Shown here piece by piece: positions 18,356 through 28,056 of a DNA stretch of 64,000 nt. Each line of letters starts with the position of its first letter. Positions within the stretch are counted from its first letter, which is position 1. The translations under genes and the position numbers were made by a program. Below the pieces are notes generated by a model, which was not told the origin of the DNA, searched no databases, and worked only from the letters and a program-made list of their open reading frames with translations. This DNA comes from Streptomyces davaonensis JCM 4913 (GTDB lineage: Bacteria > Actinomycetota > Actinomycetes > Streptomycetales > Streptomycetaceae). The stretch lies in assembly GCF_000349325.1 (NCBI RefSeq), contig NC_020504.1, positions 7,854,326 to 7,918,325 of the forward strand, written 5' to 3'.

Positions 18356-19567
18356 ATGGCCGACCGGGTCACGGTGATCGGCTGGGACGGCTCGCCGCTG
18401 ACCGCGGCGGCACGCGCCGCCCTCGGCGCCGCCACGCTGGTGGCCGGTGCCGCCCACCATCTGGCGCTGCCCGAGGTGCCGCCCGGCGCCGAGCGCATCC
18501 GGCTCGGCAGCGTCGCGCTGGCCGCCCGCCGGATCGCAGGTCACCGCGGTACAGCGGTCGTGCTCGCCGACGGCGACCCCGGTTTCTTCGGCGTCGTACG
18601 GACCCTGCGCGCCCCCGAGTTCGGCCTGGAGGTCGAGGTCGTCCCGGCCGTCTCCTCGGTCGCCGCCGCCTTCGCCCGCGCCGGCATGCCCTGGGACGAC
18701 GCACAAGTGGTCGTCGCACACCGTCGCACCCTGCGACGCGCGGTGAATGTGTGCCGCGCCCACACCAAGGTCGCCGTCCTCACCTCACCAGGCGCGGGCC
18801 CCGCCGAGCTCGGACTGCTCCTGGAGGGCGTCCACCGCACCTTCGTCATCTGTGAGGAACTGGGCACCGAGCGCGAACAGGTCACCGTCGTCACCTCCGA
18901 CAAGGCCCCCGACCACACCTGGCGCGACCCCAACGTCGTCATCGTCATCGGCGGCCCGGCGGGGGGCGCGGAGGGCGGCGGCTGGCTCGCGGGGCGCGAC
19001 CCCTCCACCGGCCCGCGCGGCTGGACCCTGCCCGCCGAGGCGTACGGCGGACTCATGGGCGAAGGTGAGCTGGAACCGCTGCGCGCGGCCCAACTCGCCC
19101 GGCTGGGACCGCGCGTCGGCGACCTGGTGTGGGACATCGGCTGCGGCAGCGGCGCCTTCGCCACCGAGGCAGCCCGTGCCGGGGCCGCCGTGATCGCCGT
19201 CGACCGCGACCCGATCGCCTGCGATCGCACCGACGCCAACGCCCGCGCCCTGGGCGTCCAGCTCCAGACCGTGCACGGCACCGCCCCGCACGTCCTGGAG
19301 AACCTCCCCGAACCCGATGTCGTCCGCGTCTGCGGCGGGGGAGCGGCCGTCGTCTCCGCGGTCGCCGACCGCCGTCCGCAGCGCATCGTCACGCATGCGG
19401 CCACCCGCGACGAGGCCGAACTCATCGGCCGCGACCTGACCGAGCACGGATACCACGTCGAGTGCGCCCTGCTCCAGTCCGTCGAACTCGACACGCGCGC
19501 CTGGACGGAGCGGGAACGGAGTGTCGCGTTCCTGCTCAGCGGCCTGCTGCCGGACAGAACGACCTGA
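18356..19567 (+). CDS. cobL: Precorrin-6Y C5,15-methyltransferase (decarboxylating)
   Basis: Bifunctional cobalamin-pathway enzyme: SAM-dependent methylation at C-5 and C-15 and decarboxylation. 403 aa. The N-terminal part is a tetrapyrrole methyltransferase (VTVIGWDGSPLTAAARAAL; VVLADGDPGFFGV; EVVPAVSSVAAAFARAG). The C-terminal part is a CbiT-like methyltransferase with the SAM loop VWDIGCGSGAFATEAARAGA. ATG preceded by GGAG. It is followed on the same strand by the BluB–CobT and siroheme genes, so this segment serves tetrapyrrole synthesis. No cobalamin riboswitch is apparent upstream. Confidence 0.93.
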   Translation: MADRVTVIGWDGSPLTAAARAALGAATLVAGAAHHLALPEVPPGAERIRLGSVALAARRIAGHRGTAVVLADGDPGFFGVVRTLRAPEFGLEVEVVPAVSSVAAAFARAGMPWDDAQVVVAHRRTLRRAVNVCRAHTKVAVLTSPGAGPAELGLLLEGVHRTFVICEELGTEREQVTVVTSDKAPDHTWRDPNVVIVIGGPAGGAEGGGWLAGRDPSTGPRGWTLPAEAYGGLMGEGELEPLRAAQLARLGPRVGDLVWDIGCGSGAFATEAARAGAAVIAVDRDPIACDRTDANARALGVQLQTVHGTAPHVLENLPEPDVVRVCGGGAAVVSAVADRRPQRIVTHAATRDEAELIGRDLTEHGYHVECALLQSVELDTRAWTERERSVAFLLSGLLPDRTT

Positions 19568-19934
19568 TGCGGATCCCGTCCCCGTGATCCTGTTGTCGTA
19601 CCGCGCGCGGTAGGCTGGCCGACCGTTGCACCGCACTTCGGACGCCCGACCCATCGTCGGTCAATGTCCGGAAAACACGCCCGTTTTGGGGTGGGTGTGG
19701 TACGGCAGAACCGGAGGACGCGCAACGTGGCGCAGTCCACAGCGGTCTCGTCGCGGATGAAGCTGTCGTGACGGGGGAACGGCCGCGACAATGCCAGTTA
19801 ATGGCTTTGTCGTCTTTGTGGACGGGTCGTTCGTGCCGCTGGGCGCGCACGCTCGTTCTTCACTACGGGGCGGTCGGTGCGCCGCTCCGGGTGAGCTGGT
19901 CGTAGAAGCACTAACCGATGGGCGAGGGGTACGC
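19568..19934 (+). other. Upstream region of bluB–cobT with a tiny uORF
   Basis: 367 bp. A weak −10-like TAGGCT lies at 19611–19616. A 14-codon ORF, GTG 19727 to TGA 19771 (VAQSTAVSSRMKLS), follows GGAGG at good spacing and might be a leader. An ATG at 19791 opens the same frame as the gene, but the translation (MPVNGFVVFVDG…) looks non-coding. I searched by eye for B12-box sequence and saw none. Confidence 0.45.
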
Positions 19935-22900
19935 ATGACCGACACCGGCCAGGTCCCGGGCGAGGGGCTGCCGGAGAACGCAGGCATGGTGGAACAGCCG
20001 GGCGTCCCCGCGCCGGGTGCGTACACCTACCTCTCCGAGACCACCGCCGAGGACGAAGACCTGTTGCTGCTCCCCGGTGCCCAGAGTGCCTGGGGCAACG
20101 AGGTCGCCCCGCCCGCGCCGGAACCGGTCGTGGAGGCCCTGCACGAACCCGGTGCGCACGAGATGTCCGGCCGCGACAGCGGCGCCGTCGACCTCACCGC
20201 GGTCCGCACACCGGGAGCGGCGCCGATCCCGCCGACGGCCCCGCGCCGCCCCTGCACCTCGGCCCGCCGACCCCCGACGCCTCCGCCAGCCCGGTCCGCT
20301 CCCTCGCCGACCGCGGCGCCGTGGGCGCACCGGTACGGCAGCCGGGGCCGCCCACCACCGGCCCCGAGTACCTGGACGTGCCCCAGCCGCAGCCCGCGGC
20401 GCCGTGGGGCGCGCAGGTGGCCGCGCCCGCGCAGGCGCCCGTGCCCGTGCCCGCGCCTGTTCCGGCGCCGGTGAGCGCCGAGGTGTCGGCTGCCGAAACG
20501 GTTATTCCGCAGGCGGCGCCCGCTCCGGAGCCGACGGACCCGGCCCAGGCCGCCATGGCCCGCCTCACCACGGAGGCGGTCGCGCAGCAGGTTCCGGTCG
20601 CGGAGGAGCCCGCGCCCGTCGCCCAGGAGCCGCAGGGTGCCGAGCCGGTGCCGGTCGCTGTGCCGGAGGAGACGGCTGGGCAGGTGCCGGTGGCCGGTGG
20701 TGACTCCAGTGCTGGTGCCGGGGCGGTCGCTGCGGGGGAGCAGGTTGTTGAACCGGCTCAGGCTGTCGATCCGGCACAGGTCGTCTCTGCGCCGCAGGCT
20801 GTCGATCCGGCTCAGGTCGTCGAAGTAGCGCAGGCTGTTGAACCGGCGCAGGTCGTCGAGCCCGTTCCGGCGCCGGAGATGGCCCAGGGTGCCGAGGCGG
20901 ACCAGGGCGGCCAGGTGCCCCAGGGCGCCGAGATGCCGCAGGGCGGTGAGGTGCCCCAGGCCGCCGAGGTCGCCGCGCCGACGGAGGTCCAGGCCGAGGG
21001 CGTAGAGGCCGTTCCGGCTGCCGCCGAGGCCGTCACGCCCGAGCCGGAGCCGCCCGCGGCCGAGGAGACGGCGCCGCAGGCTCCGGTAGTTGTCGAGGGC
21101 GCGGTGCCCGAGGCGCTTCCGGCCGAGGAGGCCGCCGTACCCGAGCCCGCCGAGCCCATCGCCGCGGAACCCGGCCCCGAGCAGCCGGTCGTGGCCGAGA
21201 CCGTCCCCGCAGAGCCGATTGCCGCGGAGCCGACCCCCGCCCAGCCCATCGCTCTCGGGCCGATCGCTCCCGAGCCGAACCCGGTCGTAGCCGAGGAGCA
21301 GCCCGCCCCCGAGGCCCCGCAGCCCGAGCCGGTGCCCGCTGCCGAGGCTCCCGCAGTCGAACTCGCCCAAGCCGCCGCCCCGGCCGAAGCCGCCGCCGAC
21401 CTCGTGGCGGAGGCCCCCGCGGTCACGCCCGAGCCGGTCGTCCCCGAGCCGGTCGCCCCCGAGCCCGAGGCGGCCGTAGAGGAGTCGGTCCCCGTGCCGC
21501 AGCCGTACGTCGCCGAGCCCGCCGGGCCGCAGATCCAGCAGCCGGACGCCGGTACCTCCGCCGCGGGCGTGCCGCTGGAGCCCCGCCCGGATCTGCCGCT
21601 CGGCCAGTTCGTGCCGGTGGAGGGGCAGGTGCCGACGACTCCGCATCTCGCGCCGACGCCGCCGCAGCCGATCGTGCTGCCCGCCGAGGACGCGCCCGCG
21701 GTGCCGGCGCCGCGCGCGGGGGAGCCCGAGCCCGTACAGCACGCGGAGGACCTGGACACCAGGGTCGCCGACCAGGAAGAGAGCACGGCCCCCGTGGCAG
21801 AAGCACGCCAGTCCACCGGTCCGGCCGCGCCCGCCTACGAGGACGCCGAGCGCGAGGCCGTGCTGAAGGTCATGCGCGAGCGCCGCGACATCCGCAACGG
21901 GTTCCGCAGCGACCCCATCCCGCACGAGGTGCTGCTCCGCGTCCTGGAGGCCGCCCACACGGCCCCCTCCGTCGGCCACTCGCAGCCCTGGGACTTCGTC
22001 GTCATCCGCTCCGCTGAGACCCGGCGCACCATGCACGAGCTGGCGATGCGGCAGCGGGACGCCTACGCCAAGTCGCTGCCCAAGGGCCGGGCGAAGCAGT
22101 TCAAGGAACTGAAGATCGAGGCCATCCTCGACACCCCGGTGAACATCGTGGTCACCGCCGACCCGACCCGCGGCGGCCGCCACACCCTCGGCCGGCACAC
22201 CCAGCCGCAGATGGCGCCGTACTCCTCCGCGCTCGCCGTCGAGAACCTCTGGCTCGCGGCCCGCGCCGAGGGCCTCGGCGTCGGCTGGGTCAGCTTCTTC
22301 GACGAGCGCGAGATGGTGCGTACCCTCGGCCTGCCCGAGCACCTGGAGGTCGTCGCCTACCTGTGTGTCGGCTACGTCGACGAGTTCCCGGACGAGCCCG
22401 AGCTGATGCAGGCTGGCTGGTCCAAGCGCCGCCCGCTGTCGTGGGTCGTGCACGAGGAGACGTACGGCCGTCGCGCCCTGCCCGGCGAGGACCCGCACGA
22501 CCTGCTCGGCGAGACCGTCGCCCAGATCCGCCCGCTGGACGCCAAGGCGCTCGGCGAGGCGTGGGAGCGGCAGAAGCGCATGACGAAGCCGGCCGGTGCG
22601 CTCGGCATGCTGGAGATCATCTCCGCGCAGCTGTCCGGCCTGTCCCGCCAGTGCCCGCCGCCGATCCCGGAGCCCGCGGCCGTCGCGATCTTCGCGGGCG
22701 ACCACGGCGTGCACGCCCAGGGCGTCACCCCCTGGCCGCAGGAGGTGACGGCCCAGATGGTGGCCAACTTCCTCGGCGGGGGAGCGGTCTGCAACGCCTT
22801 CGCCGGACAGGTGGGCGCCGAGGTCTGCGTCGTGGACGTCGGCGTGGCCGCCGACCTCCCCGCAACGCCCGGCCTGCTTCCCCGCAAGGTCCGCGCGGGC

Positions 22901-23551
22901 ACGTCCGACATGACCACCGGCGCCGCGATGACCCGCGAGGAGTGCAAGCAGGCCATCGAGGTCGGCATCGAGACGGCCCGCGATCTGGTGGCGGCGGGCA
23001 ACAAGGCCCTGCTGACCGGTGAGATGGGCATCGCGAACACCACCGCGTCCGCCGCCCTGATCTCGGTCTTCACCGGCGCCGACCCGGCCGAGGTGACGGG
23101 CCGCGGCACCGGCATCAACGACGAGACCCTCGCCCGCAAGACAGAGGTCGTCCGCCGGGCCCTCGAAGTCCACCAGCCGGACCCGGCCGACCCCATCGGC
23201 GTCCTGGCCGCGATCGGCGGCTTCGAGCACGCCGCGATGGTCGGCCTGCTGCTGGGCGGCGCCTCCCTGCGCACCCCGGTGATCCTGGACGGCGTCAGCG
23301 CGGGCGCGGCGGCCCTGGTCGCCCGAGCCATCGCACCCGAGGTCCTCGCGGCCTGCATCGCGGGCCACCGCAGCGCGGAACCGGGCCACGTGGCCGCCCT
23401 GAACAAACTCGGCCTGCGCCCCTTGGTCGACCTGGACCTCCGCCTCGGCGAGGGCACGGGCGCACTGCTGGCCCTGCCGCTGGTGCAGAGCACGGCGAGG
23501 GCGATGCACGAGGTGGCGACGTTCGACTCGGCCGGGGTCACAGAGAAGTAG
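19935..23551 (+). pseudogene. cobT: BluB–CobT fusion with long disordered N-terminus; frame broken once
   Basis: Makes and installs the lower ligand of vitamin B12. ATG (MTDTGQVPGEG) follows GCGAGGGG. Layout of the restored protein (about 1205 aa): residues 1–630, Pro/Ala/Glu/Val-rich and repetitive (PAQVV, QAVDPAQ), surely disordered; about 633–855, flavin-dependent 5,6-dimethylbenzimidazole synthase BluB (REAVLKVMRERRDIRNGFRS, HTAPSVGHSQPWDFVVI, GLGVGWVSFFDE); about 860–1205, nicotinate-nucleotide–DMB phosphoribosyltransferase CobT (KPAGALGMLE, AIFAGDHGVHAQGV, GEMGIANTTASAAL, GHRSAEPGH). The frame breaks in the C run 20249–20252: four Cs where five keep the frame. The break is within the disordered part and everything after it is well preserved, so a base-call error is likely. 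If the break is real, translation from GTG 20321 could still make both enzymes. Confidence 0.88.
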
Positions 23552-23568
23552 GCCGCGCGTTCGGGGGG

Positions 23569-23587
23569 CCGGGGGCGGAGCCCCCGG
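23569..23587 (+). terminator. Hairpin after bluB–cobT
   Basis: CCGGGGGC, loop GGA, GCCCCCGG: an 8-bp perfect stem 17 bp past the stop. The GGGGGCGGAGCCCCC core is one I recall as recurrent after Streptomyces genes. Confidence 0.7.
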
Positions 23588-23732
23588 TTTCGGGAAGGGG
23601 TGGGCTGGGGGAGGAACAACCCCACCCACCCGAGCCACCCACTCAGCGCGCGCCGTAAAATCCGCACGTCAGGGCCGCTTCAACGCCGCAGCACGCCCGC
23701 CGCACCGCCGCCTGTACGAGGAGCGCACCCTC

Positions 23733-24965
23733 ATGGCCGAAAACCCCGCCTACCCCGTAGGCCTCCGCCTCACCGGCCGCCGCGTCGTCGTCATCGGCGG
23801 CGGCCAGGTGGCCCAGCGCCGCCTCCCCGCCCTCATCGCGTCCGGCGCCGACATCCACCTCGTCTCTCCCGAGGCGACCCCCTCCGTCGAGGCCATCGCC
23901 GACGCCGGGGAGATCACCTGGCACAAGCGCCCCTACGCGGACGGCGACCTCGCGGACGCCTGGTACGCCCTCATCGCCACCAGCGACACGGAGGCGAACA
24001 CGCAGGCATCCGCCGAAGCCGAGCGCCACCGCGTCTGGTGCGTCCGCTCCGACGACGCCGACCAGGCCACCGCCTGGACCCCCGCCACCGGCCACAGCGA
24101 GGGCGTCACCGTCGCGATCCTCACCACCGACACCAAGTCCCGCGACCCCCGCCACACCGCCGCCATCCGCGACGCGGTCGTCGAGGGCCTGCGCGACGGC
24201 ACCCTCGTCGCCCCCCACCACCGCACCCGCACCCCCGGCGTCGCCCTGGTCGGCGGCGGCCCCGGCGACCCGGACCTGATCACCGTCCGCGGCCGCCGCC
24301 TCCTCGCCGAGGCCGACGTCGTCATCACCGACCACCTCGGCCCCCGCGACCTTCTCGCCGAACTGCCCACCAGCGTCGAGGTCATCGACGCGGCCAAGCT
24401 TCCGTACGGCCGGTTCATGGCCCAGGAGGCCATCAACAACGCCCTGATCGAACACGCCAAGCAGGGCAAGTCGGTGGTCCGCCTCAAGGGCGGCGACCCC
24501 TTCGTCTACGGCCGTGGCATGGAGGAGGTCCAGGCGCTCGCCGAGGCCGGCATCCCGTGCACCGTCGTACCCGGCATCTCCAGCTCGATCTCGGTCCCGG
24601 GCGCCGCGGGCATCCCCGTCACCCACCGCGGCGTGGCCCACGAGTTCACGGTCGTCAGCGGCCACATCGCCCCCGACGACGAGCGCTCCCTGGTCGACTG
24701 GCCGTCGCTGGCCAAGCTGACCGGCACGCTGGTGATCCTCATGGGCGTCGGCACGATCGGGAAGGTCGCCGAGACGCTCATCGCGCACGGCAAGTCCCCG
24801 GACACCCCTGTCGCCCTCATCCAGGAGGGCACGACCGCCGCCCAGCGCCGCGTCGACGCGACCCTCGCCACGGCCGCCGAGGCGGTCGTCGCGCAGGAGG
24901 TCAAGCCGCCGGCGGTGATCGTCATCGGCGAGGTCGTCAAGGTCGGCCCGGCCACCATGGCGTAA
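23733..24965 (+). CDS. cysG: Bifunctional siroheme synthase: precorrin-2 dehydrogenase / uroporphyrinogen-III C-methyltransferase
   Basis: Converts uroporphyrinogen III to precorrin-2 and on to sirohydrochlorin, feeding siroheme and cobalamin. 410 aa. N-terminal NAD-binding domain with VVVIGGGQVAQRRLPAL (about residues 18–34). C-terminal SUMT domain from about residue 165: ALVGGGPGDPDLITVRGRRLL, RLKGGDPFVYGRG, VVPGISSSISVPGAAGIPVTHR, and LMGVGTI. ATG follows GAGGAGC; a near-consensus −10 TAAAAT lies at 23656–23661. The separate ferrochelatase step may be done elsewhere, as the N-terminal part seems shorter than in enteric CysG. Confidence 0.93.
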   Translation: MAENPAYPVGLRLTGRRVVVIGGGQVAQRRLPALIASGADIHLVSPEATPSVEAIADAGEITWHKRPYADGDLADAWYALIATSDTEANTQASAEAERHRVWCVRSDDADQATAWTPATGHSEGVTVAILTTDTKSRDPRHTAAIRDAVVEGLRDGTLVAPHHRTRTPGVALVGGGPGDPDLITVRGRRLLAEADVVITDHLGPRDLLAELPTSVEVIDAAKLPYGRFMAQEAINNALIEHAKQGKSVVRLKGGDPFVYGRGMEEVQALAEAGIPCTVVPGISSSISVPGAAGIPVTHRGVAHEFTVVSGHIAPDDERSLVDWPSLAKLTGTLVILMGVGTIGKVAETLIAHGKSPDTPVALIQEGTTAAQRRVDATLATAAEAVVAQEVKPPAVIVIGEVVKVGPATMA

Positions 24966-24994
24966 CCCGAGGTAACTCACCCGCTCCCGGGCCG

Positions 24995-25023
24995 TTGGCA
25001 CCGCACGCACGACAAGGCAGTAT
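24995..25023 (+). promoter_or_regulatory. Promoter of the SpoU methyltransferase gene
   Basis: TTGGCA (24995–25000), 17 nt, CAGTAT (25018–25023), then 6 nt to the GTG start at 25030. This fits a sigma-HrdB promoter making a leaderless mRNA. Confidence 0.65.
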
Positions 25024-25029
25024 CACTCT

Positions 25030-25848
25030 GTGGCCGATCTCATCACCGTCGAGGATCCCGACGACCCGCGCCTGCGCGACTACACGGGTCTGACCGACGT
25101 AGAACTGCGCCGCAAGCGCGAACCCGCCGAGGGCCTGTTCATCGCCGAGGGCGAGAAGGTCATCCGCAGAGCGAAGGACGCGGGCTACGAGATGCGCTCG
25201 ATGCTCCTGTCCGCCAAGTGGGTCGACGTCATGCGCGACGTCATCGACGAACTCCCGGCTCCCGTCTACGCGGTGAGCCCGGAGCTCGCCGAGCGGGTCA
25301 CCGGGTACCACGTGCACCGCGGCGCGCTCGCCTCGATGCAGCGCAAGCCCCTGCCCACGGCCGCCGACCTGCTCCAGACCGCCCGCCGGGTCGTCGTCAT
25401 GGAGTCGGTCAACGACCACACCAACATCGGCGCCATCTTCCGCTCCGCCGCGGCGCTCGGCATGGACGCGGTCCTGCTCTCACCGGACTGCGCGGACCCG
25501 CTGTACCGCCGCAGCGTGAAGGTCTCGATGGGCGCGGTCTTCTCCGTGCCTTACGCCCGTCTCGAAACCTGGCCCAAGGGCCTGGAGTCGGTACGCGAGG
25601 CGGGCTTCTCCCTCCTCGCCCTGACCCCGGACGAGAAGGCCAAGTCCCTCGACGAGGCCGCCCCGCACAAGATGGACCGCGTGGCCCTGATGCTCGGCGC
25701 CGAGGGCGACGGCCTCTCCCGTCAGGCCCTGATCGCCGCCGACGAATGGGTCCGCATCCCCATGGCCCACGGCGTCGACTCCCTCAACGTGGGCGCGGCG
25801 GCAGCGGTCGCCTTCTACGCGGTGGCGACGGGGCGCCCGGAGGCGTAG
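25030..25848 (+). CDS. TrmH/SpoU-family RNA 2'-O-methyltransferase
   Basis: 272 aa, SAM-dependent ribose methyltransferase of the SPOUT class. N-terminal substrate-binding part (EGLFIAEGEKVIRRAKDAGYEMRSML). Motif 1 VNDHTNIGAIFRSAAALGMDAVLL, motif 2 MLGAEGDGLSRQAL and motif 3 IPMAHGVDSLNVGAAAAVAFY, all in the knotted C-terminal domain. Target (rRNA or tRNA) cannot be told. The last 34 bp overlap the convergent kinase gene. Confidence 0.93.
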   Translation: MADLITVEDPDDPRLRDYTGLTDVELRRKREPAEGLFIAEGEKVIRRAKDAGYEMRSMLLSAKWVDVMRDVIDELPAPVYAVSPELAERVTGYHVHRGALASMQRKPLPTAADLLQTARRVVVMESVNDHTNIGAIFRSAAALGMDAVLLSPDCADPLYRRSVKVSMGAVFSVPYARLETWPKGLESVREAGFSLLALTPDEKAKSLDEAAPHKMDRVALMLGAEGDGLSRQALIAADEWVRIPMAHGVDSLNVGAAAAVAFYAVATGRPEA

Positions 25849-27209
25849 GGGGCTGTTCCGGCGCCCGGCTCCGCACCGGGCGTCGATGCCGCCGAATGCT
25901 CCTGCCGTACGACGCCCCGCTCGTCGCCGCTGCCCCGGCTCGGGCCCTGGCAGCCCTGGGCGGCCGCGATGCCGAGTGCGACAAGCAGGGTCACCACGAC
26001 GAACACGAACAGCCGCTGACGCAGCAACTGCGGATTGGCGGGCCGACGGCCCGTGCCGGTGTTCCGCGGCGCCGGACGCCCGGTGCCGCTGCGGGGCGCG
26101 GGGGGCCTGCCGCCGTTGCCGGTACGCCCGGTGTTGCGTGACACGGGAGTAGGCCGCGCCCCGGAGCGTCCGGACGACGAGGAAGGGCCCCCGCGCGAGG
26201 CGCTGCCGCCCCGGGACGGAGCCGGGCCGCGCGAGGACGGGCCGGTGGCGCGGGGAGCCGGTGTCCCCTGAGTGCCCTGCGGGCGCCGCTGACCGCGCTC
26301 CGGGTAGGTCTCGGCGAGCCGCCCGGTCGGCCGGTCCGCCTCTCCGCTGCGCTGAGTGGGCGGCCGCAGCTCCGCGAGCCCTTGCGCCTCACGGGCCGCG
26401 ATCTCCTTCAGTCGCAGCGACAGCTGAAGGGTGGTCGGCCGCTCCTCGGGGTCCTTGGCGAGGCAGGCCCGCACCAGGGGCGCCAGCGCGTCGGGCACGC
26501 CGTGCAGTTGCGGCTCCTCGTGCACCACGCGGTACAGCATCACCTCGGAACTGCCGTGCCCGAAGGGCGAGTCGCCCATCGAGGCGTACGCCAGGGTCGC
26601 CCCGAGCGAGAACACGTCCGTGGCCGGGGTGACCGCGGCGCCGCGCACCTGCTCCGGCGCGAGGAAGCCCGGCGAGCCCACCGCCGTACCGACATGGGTG
26701 AGCGTGGATGCCCCGGTCGCCCAGGCGATGCCGAAGTCGATGATCCGCGGGCCCTTGGGGGAGAGCAGGATGTTGGACGGCTTCAGATCCCGGTGCACGA
26801 CCCCGGCCTCGTGGACCGCGACCAGCCCCTCCGACAGGGCGGCCCCGATCGCGGCGACCTCGGCGGCGACCAGCGAACCCTCGTCGACGACCTTGTCGTG
26901 CAGGGAGGGGCCGGGCACGTACTGCGTGGCGAACCAGGGCCGGTCGGCGTCGAGATCCGCGGCGACGAGCCGCGCGGTGCAGCCACCCCGGATCCGCCGG
27001 GCGGCGGACACCTCACGCGCGAACCGCGAGCGGAACTCCTGGTCCTCGGCCAGATCCGGCCGGATGACCTTCAGCGCGACCCGCTGCCCCTTCTTGTCGG
27101 AGCCCAGGTAGACCACGCCCATACCGCCCGCGCCGAGCCGCCTGTGAAGCCTGAACGAGCCGACGACGCGCGGGTCCTCGCGCCTCAGGCGCATCATCGC
27201 CATGTTCAT
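25815..27209 (-). CDS. Transmembrane Ser/Thr protein kinase (PknB-type)
   Basis: 464 aa. Kinase domain about residues 20–280: P-loop RLGAGGMGVVYLG, Lys47 in VALKVIR, HRDLKPSN (139–146), DFG (158–160), and GSPGFLAPEQV in the activation loop. Then a Pro/Arg/Ser/Gly-rich juxtamembrane region of about 110 residues, one helix (LFVFVVVTLLVALGIAAAQG, near 400–420), and a short 45-residue outside tail without PASTA repeats. Start chosen at MNMAMMRLRR after AGCGGGG; an earlier ATG adds ten residues. Cytosolic catalytic part, possible sensor role unclear. Confidence 0.92.
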   Translation of the reverse strand: MNMAMMRLRREDPRVVGSFRLHRRLGAGGMGVVYLGSDKKGQRVALKVIRPDLAEDQEFRSRFAREVSAARRIRGGCTARLVAADLDADRPWFATQYVPGPSLHDKVVDEGSLVAAEVAAIGAALSEGLVAVHEAGVVHRDLKPSNILLSPKGPRIIDFGIAWATGASTLTHVGTAVGSPGFLAPEQVRGAAVTPATDVFSLGATLAYASMGDSPFGHGSSEVMLYRVVHEEPQLHGVPDALAPLVRACLAKDPEERPTTLQLSLRLKEIAAREAQGLAELRPPTQRSGEADRPTGRLAETYPERGQRRPQGTQGTPAPRATGPSSRGPAPSRGGSASRGGPSSSSGRSGARPTPVSRNTGRTGNGGRPPAPRSGTGRPAPRNTGTGRRPANPQLLRQRLFVFVVVTLLVALGIAAAQGCQGPSRGSGDERGVVRQEHSAASTPGAEPGAGTAPYASGRPVATA

Positions 27210-27405
27210 CCCCGCTGCCCGGTCCCTGTGACTCGCCACAGCTTACGTTTCCCCGGCCGCCCGCGCGCAGAGGCCGCGCCCTCTCGGCCCGACGGATTGT
27301 CAGTGCCCGATGCGAGAATTGAGGAGTGGTCAGAGGGCGGACAGACAGCCGCACTTAATACCTCCGCCCTCGCCAACCACCCACCGACGAAGGGGGATTG
27401 AACCC

Positions 27406-27681
27406 GTGAAGGGTGATCGCGTGGAGATAGTGGTGGACGCCGGGGACACGACCCGTACCTACGAGGTGGTGGCGAGCAGAGCGGGCCGCAGGGTGGAGAC
27501 AGCGGTACGCCGAGGTGTAGTGGAAGTGAGCGAAGTCACCCGCAACGGATCTGTCGTGCGCACGGCCCGTTTCATGGCGAACCGGGTCCTGGCGCTGGTG
27601 GAGCAGCCGGTGCCGCGCGAGGACGCCTCAGAGAAACCGGGGCACACCGGGCGCCCCCTCCGGGAAGACCCCGAGTCCTAG
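27406..27681 (+). CDS. Conserved small hypothetical protein
   Basis: 91 aa. GTG (VKGDRVEIVVDAGDTTRTYEVVASRAGRRVETAVRRGVVEVSEVTRNGSVV in separate strands) preceded by AAGGGGGA. Predicted beta-rich with no signal peptide or helix. Divergent from the kinase; the shared 196-bp gap would hold both promoters. I know no function. Confidence 0.75.
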   Translation: MKGDRVEIVVDAGDTTRTYEVVASRAGRRVETAVRRGVVEVSEVTRNGSVVRTARFMANRVLALVEQPVPREDASEKPGHTGRPLREDPES

Positions 27682-27698
27682 GACCTCGTCTCCACCCA

Positions 27699-27712
27699 GG
27701 GGAGTACTCCCC
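27699..27712. promoter_or_regulatory. 14-bp perfect palindrome upstream of a small membrane protein
   Basis: GGGGAGTACTCCCC, centred in CCAGG-…-GGCTGATGG. A promoter-like TGACGT (27760–27765) … TAGATT (27785–27790) lies downstream, so this is placed as an upstream activator or operator site. Similar GGAGTACTCC sites are bound by LuxR-type response regulators in Streptomyces (from memory, not certain). Confidence 0.5.
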
Positions 27713-27876
27713 GGCTGATGGCTCATCCTCCGGGAGGCCCGGCAATCGGTACGAGGGCATGACGTGCGGCGAGGGCCGCGCCCGTAGATTTGAGGTCAAG
27801 CGGCGGGTGCAGCACTCGTCCCCCGAGGTCAGACACCCGCCGCTGCCACGACAACCGAACGGTCAGGAGAGGGACC

Positions 27877-28056
27877 ATGGCCTACACGGCACCGCGGACT
27901 CGCACGGCGCTCCGCCCCCGCCGCGACGGCCGTCGCCACCCGCTGGTGGCGACGCTGATGGCCCTTCCCCTGGCGGCCCTGCTCCTCCTGGTCTTCGACG
28001 GCTGGGAGACAGTGGCCACACAGGCGTCGTCCGTGGGCGTGATGCTGGGGCGCTGA
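27877..28056 (+). CDS. Small single-helix membrane protein
   Basis: 59 aa. Basic N-terminus (MAYTAPRTRTALRPRRDGRR) then one helix HPLVATLMALPLAALLLLVF and a short tail. ATG after GGAGAGGG at good spacing. It has its own promoter-like region with a perfect palindrome, so it is probably a regulated gene. Function unknown. Confidence 0.7.
   Translation: MAYTAPRTRTALRPRRDGRRHPLVATLMALPLAALLLLVFDGWETVATQASSVGVMLGR

Noticed and set aside
19791..19934. Longer start for the BluB–CobT gene
   Set aside because: No ribosome site and non-coding-like translation; ATG 19935 follows GCGAGGGG.
19568..19934. Cobalamin riboswitch before bluB–cobT
   Set aside because: I could not find a B12-box-like GCCACTG/GGGAA core by eye. 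A covariance-model search would decide.
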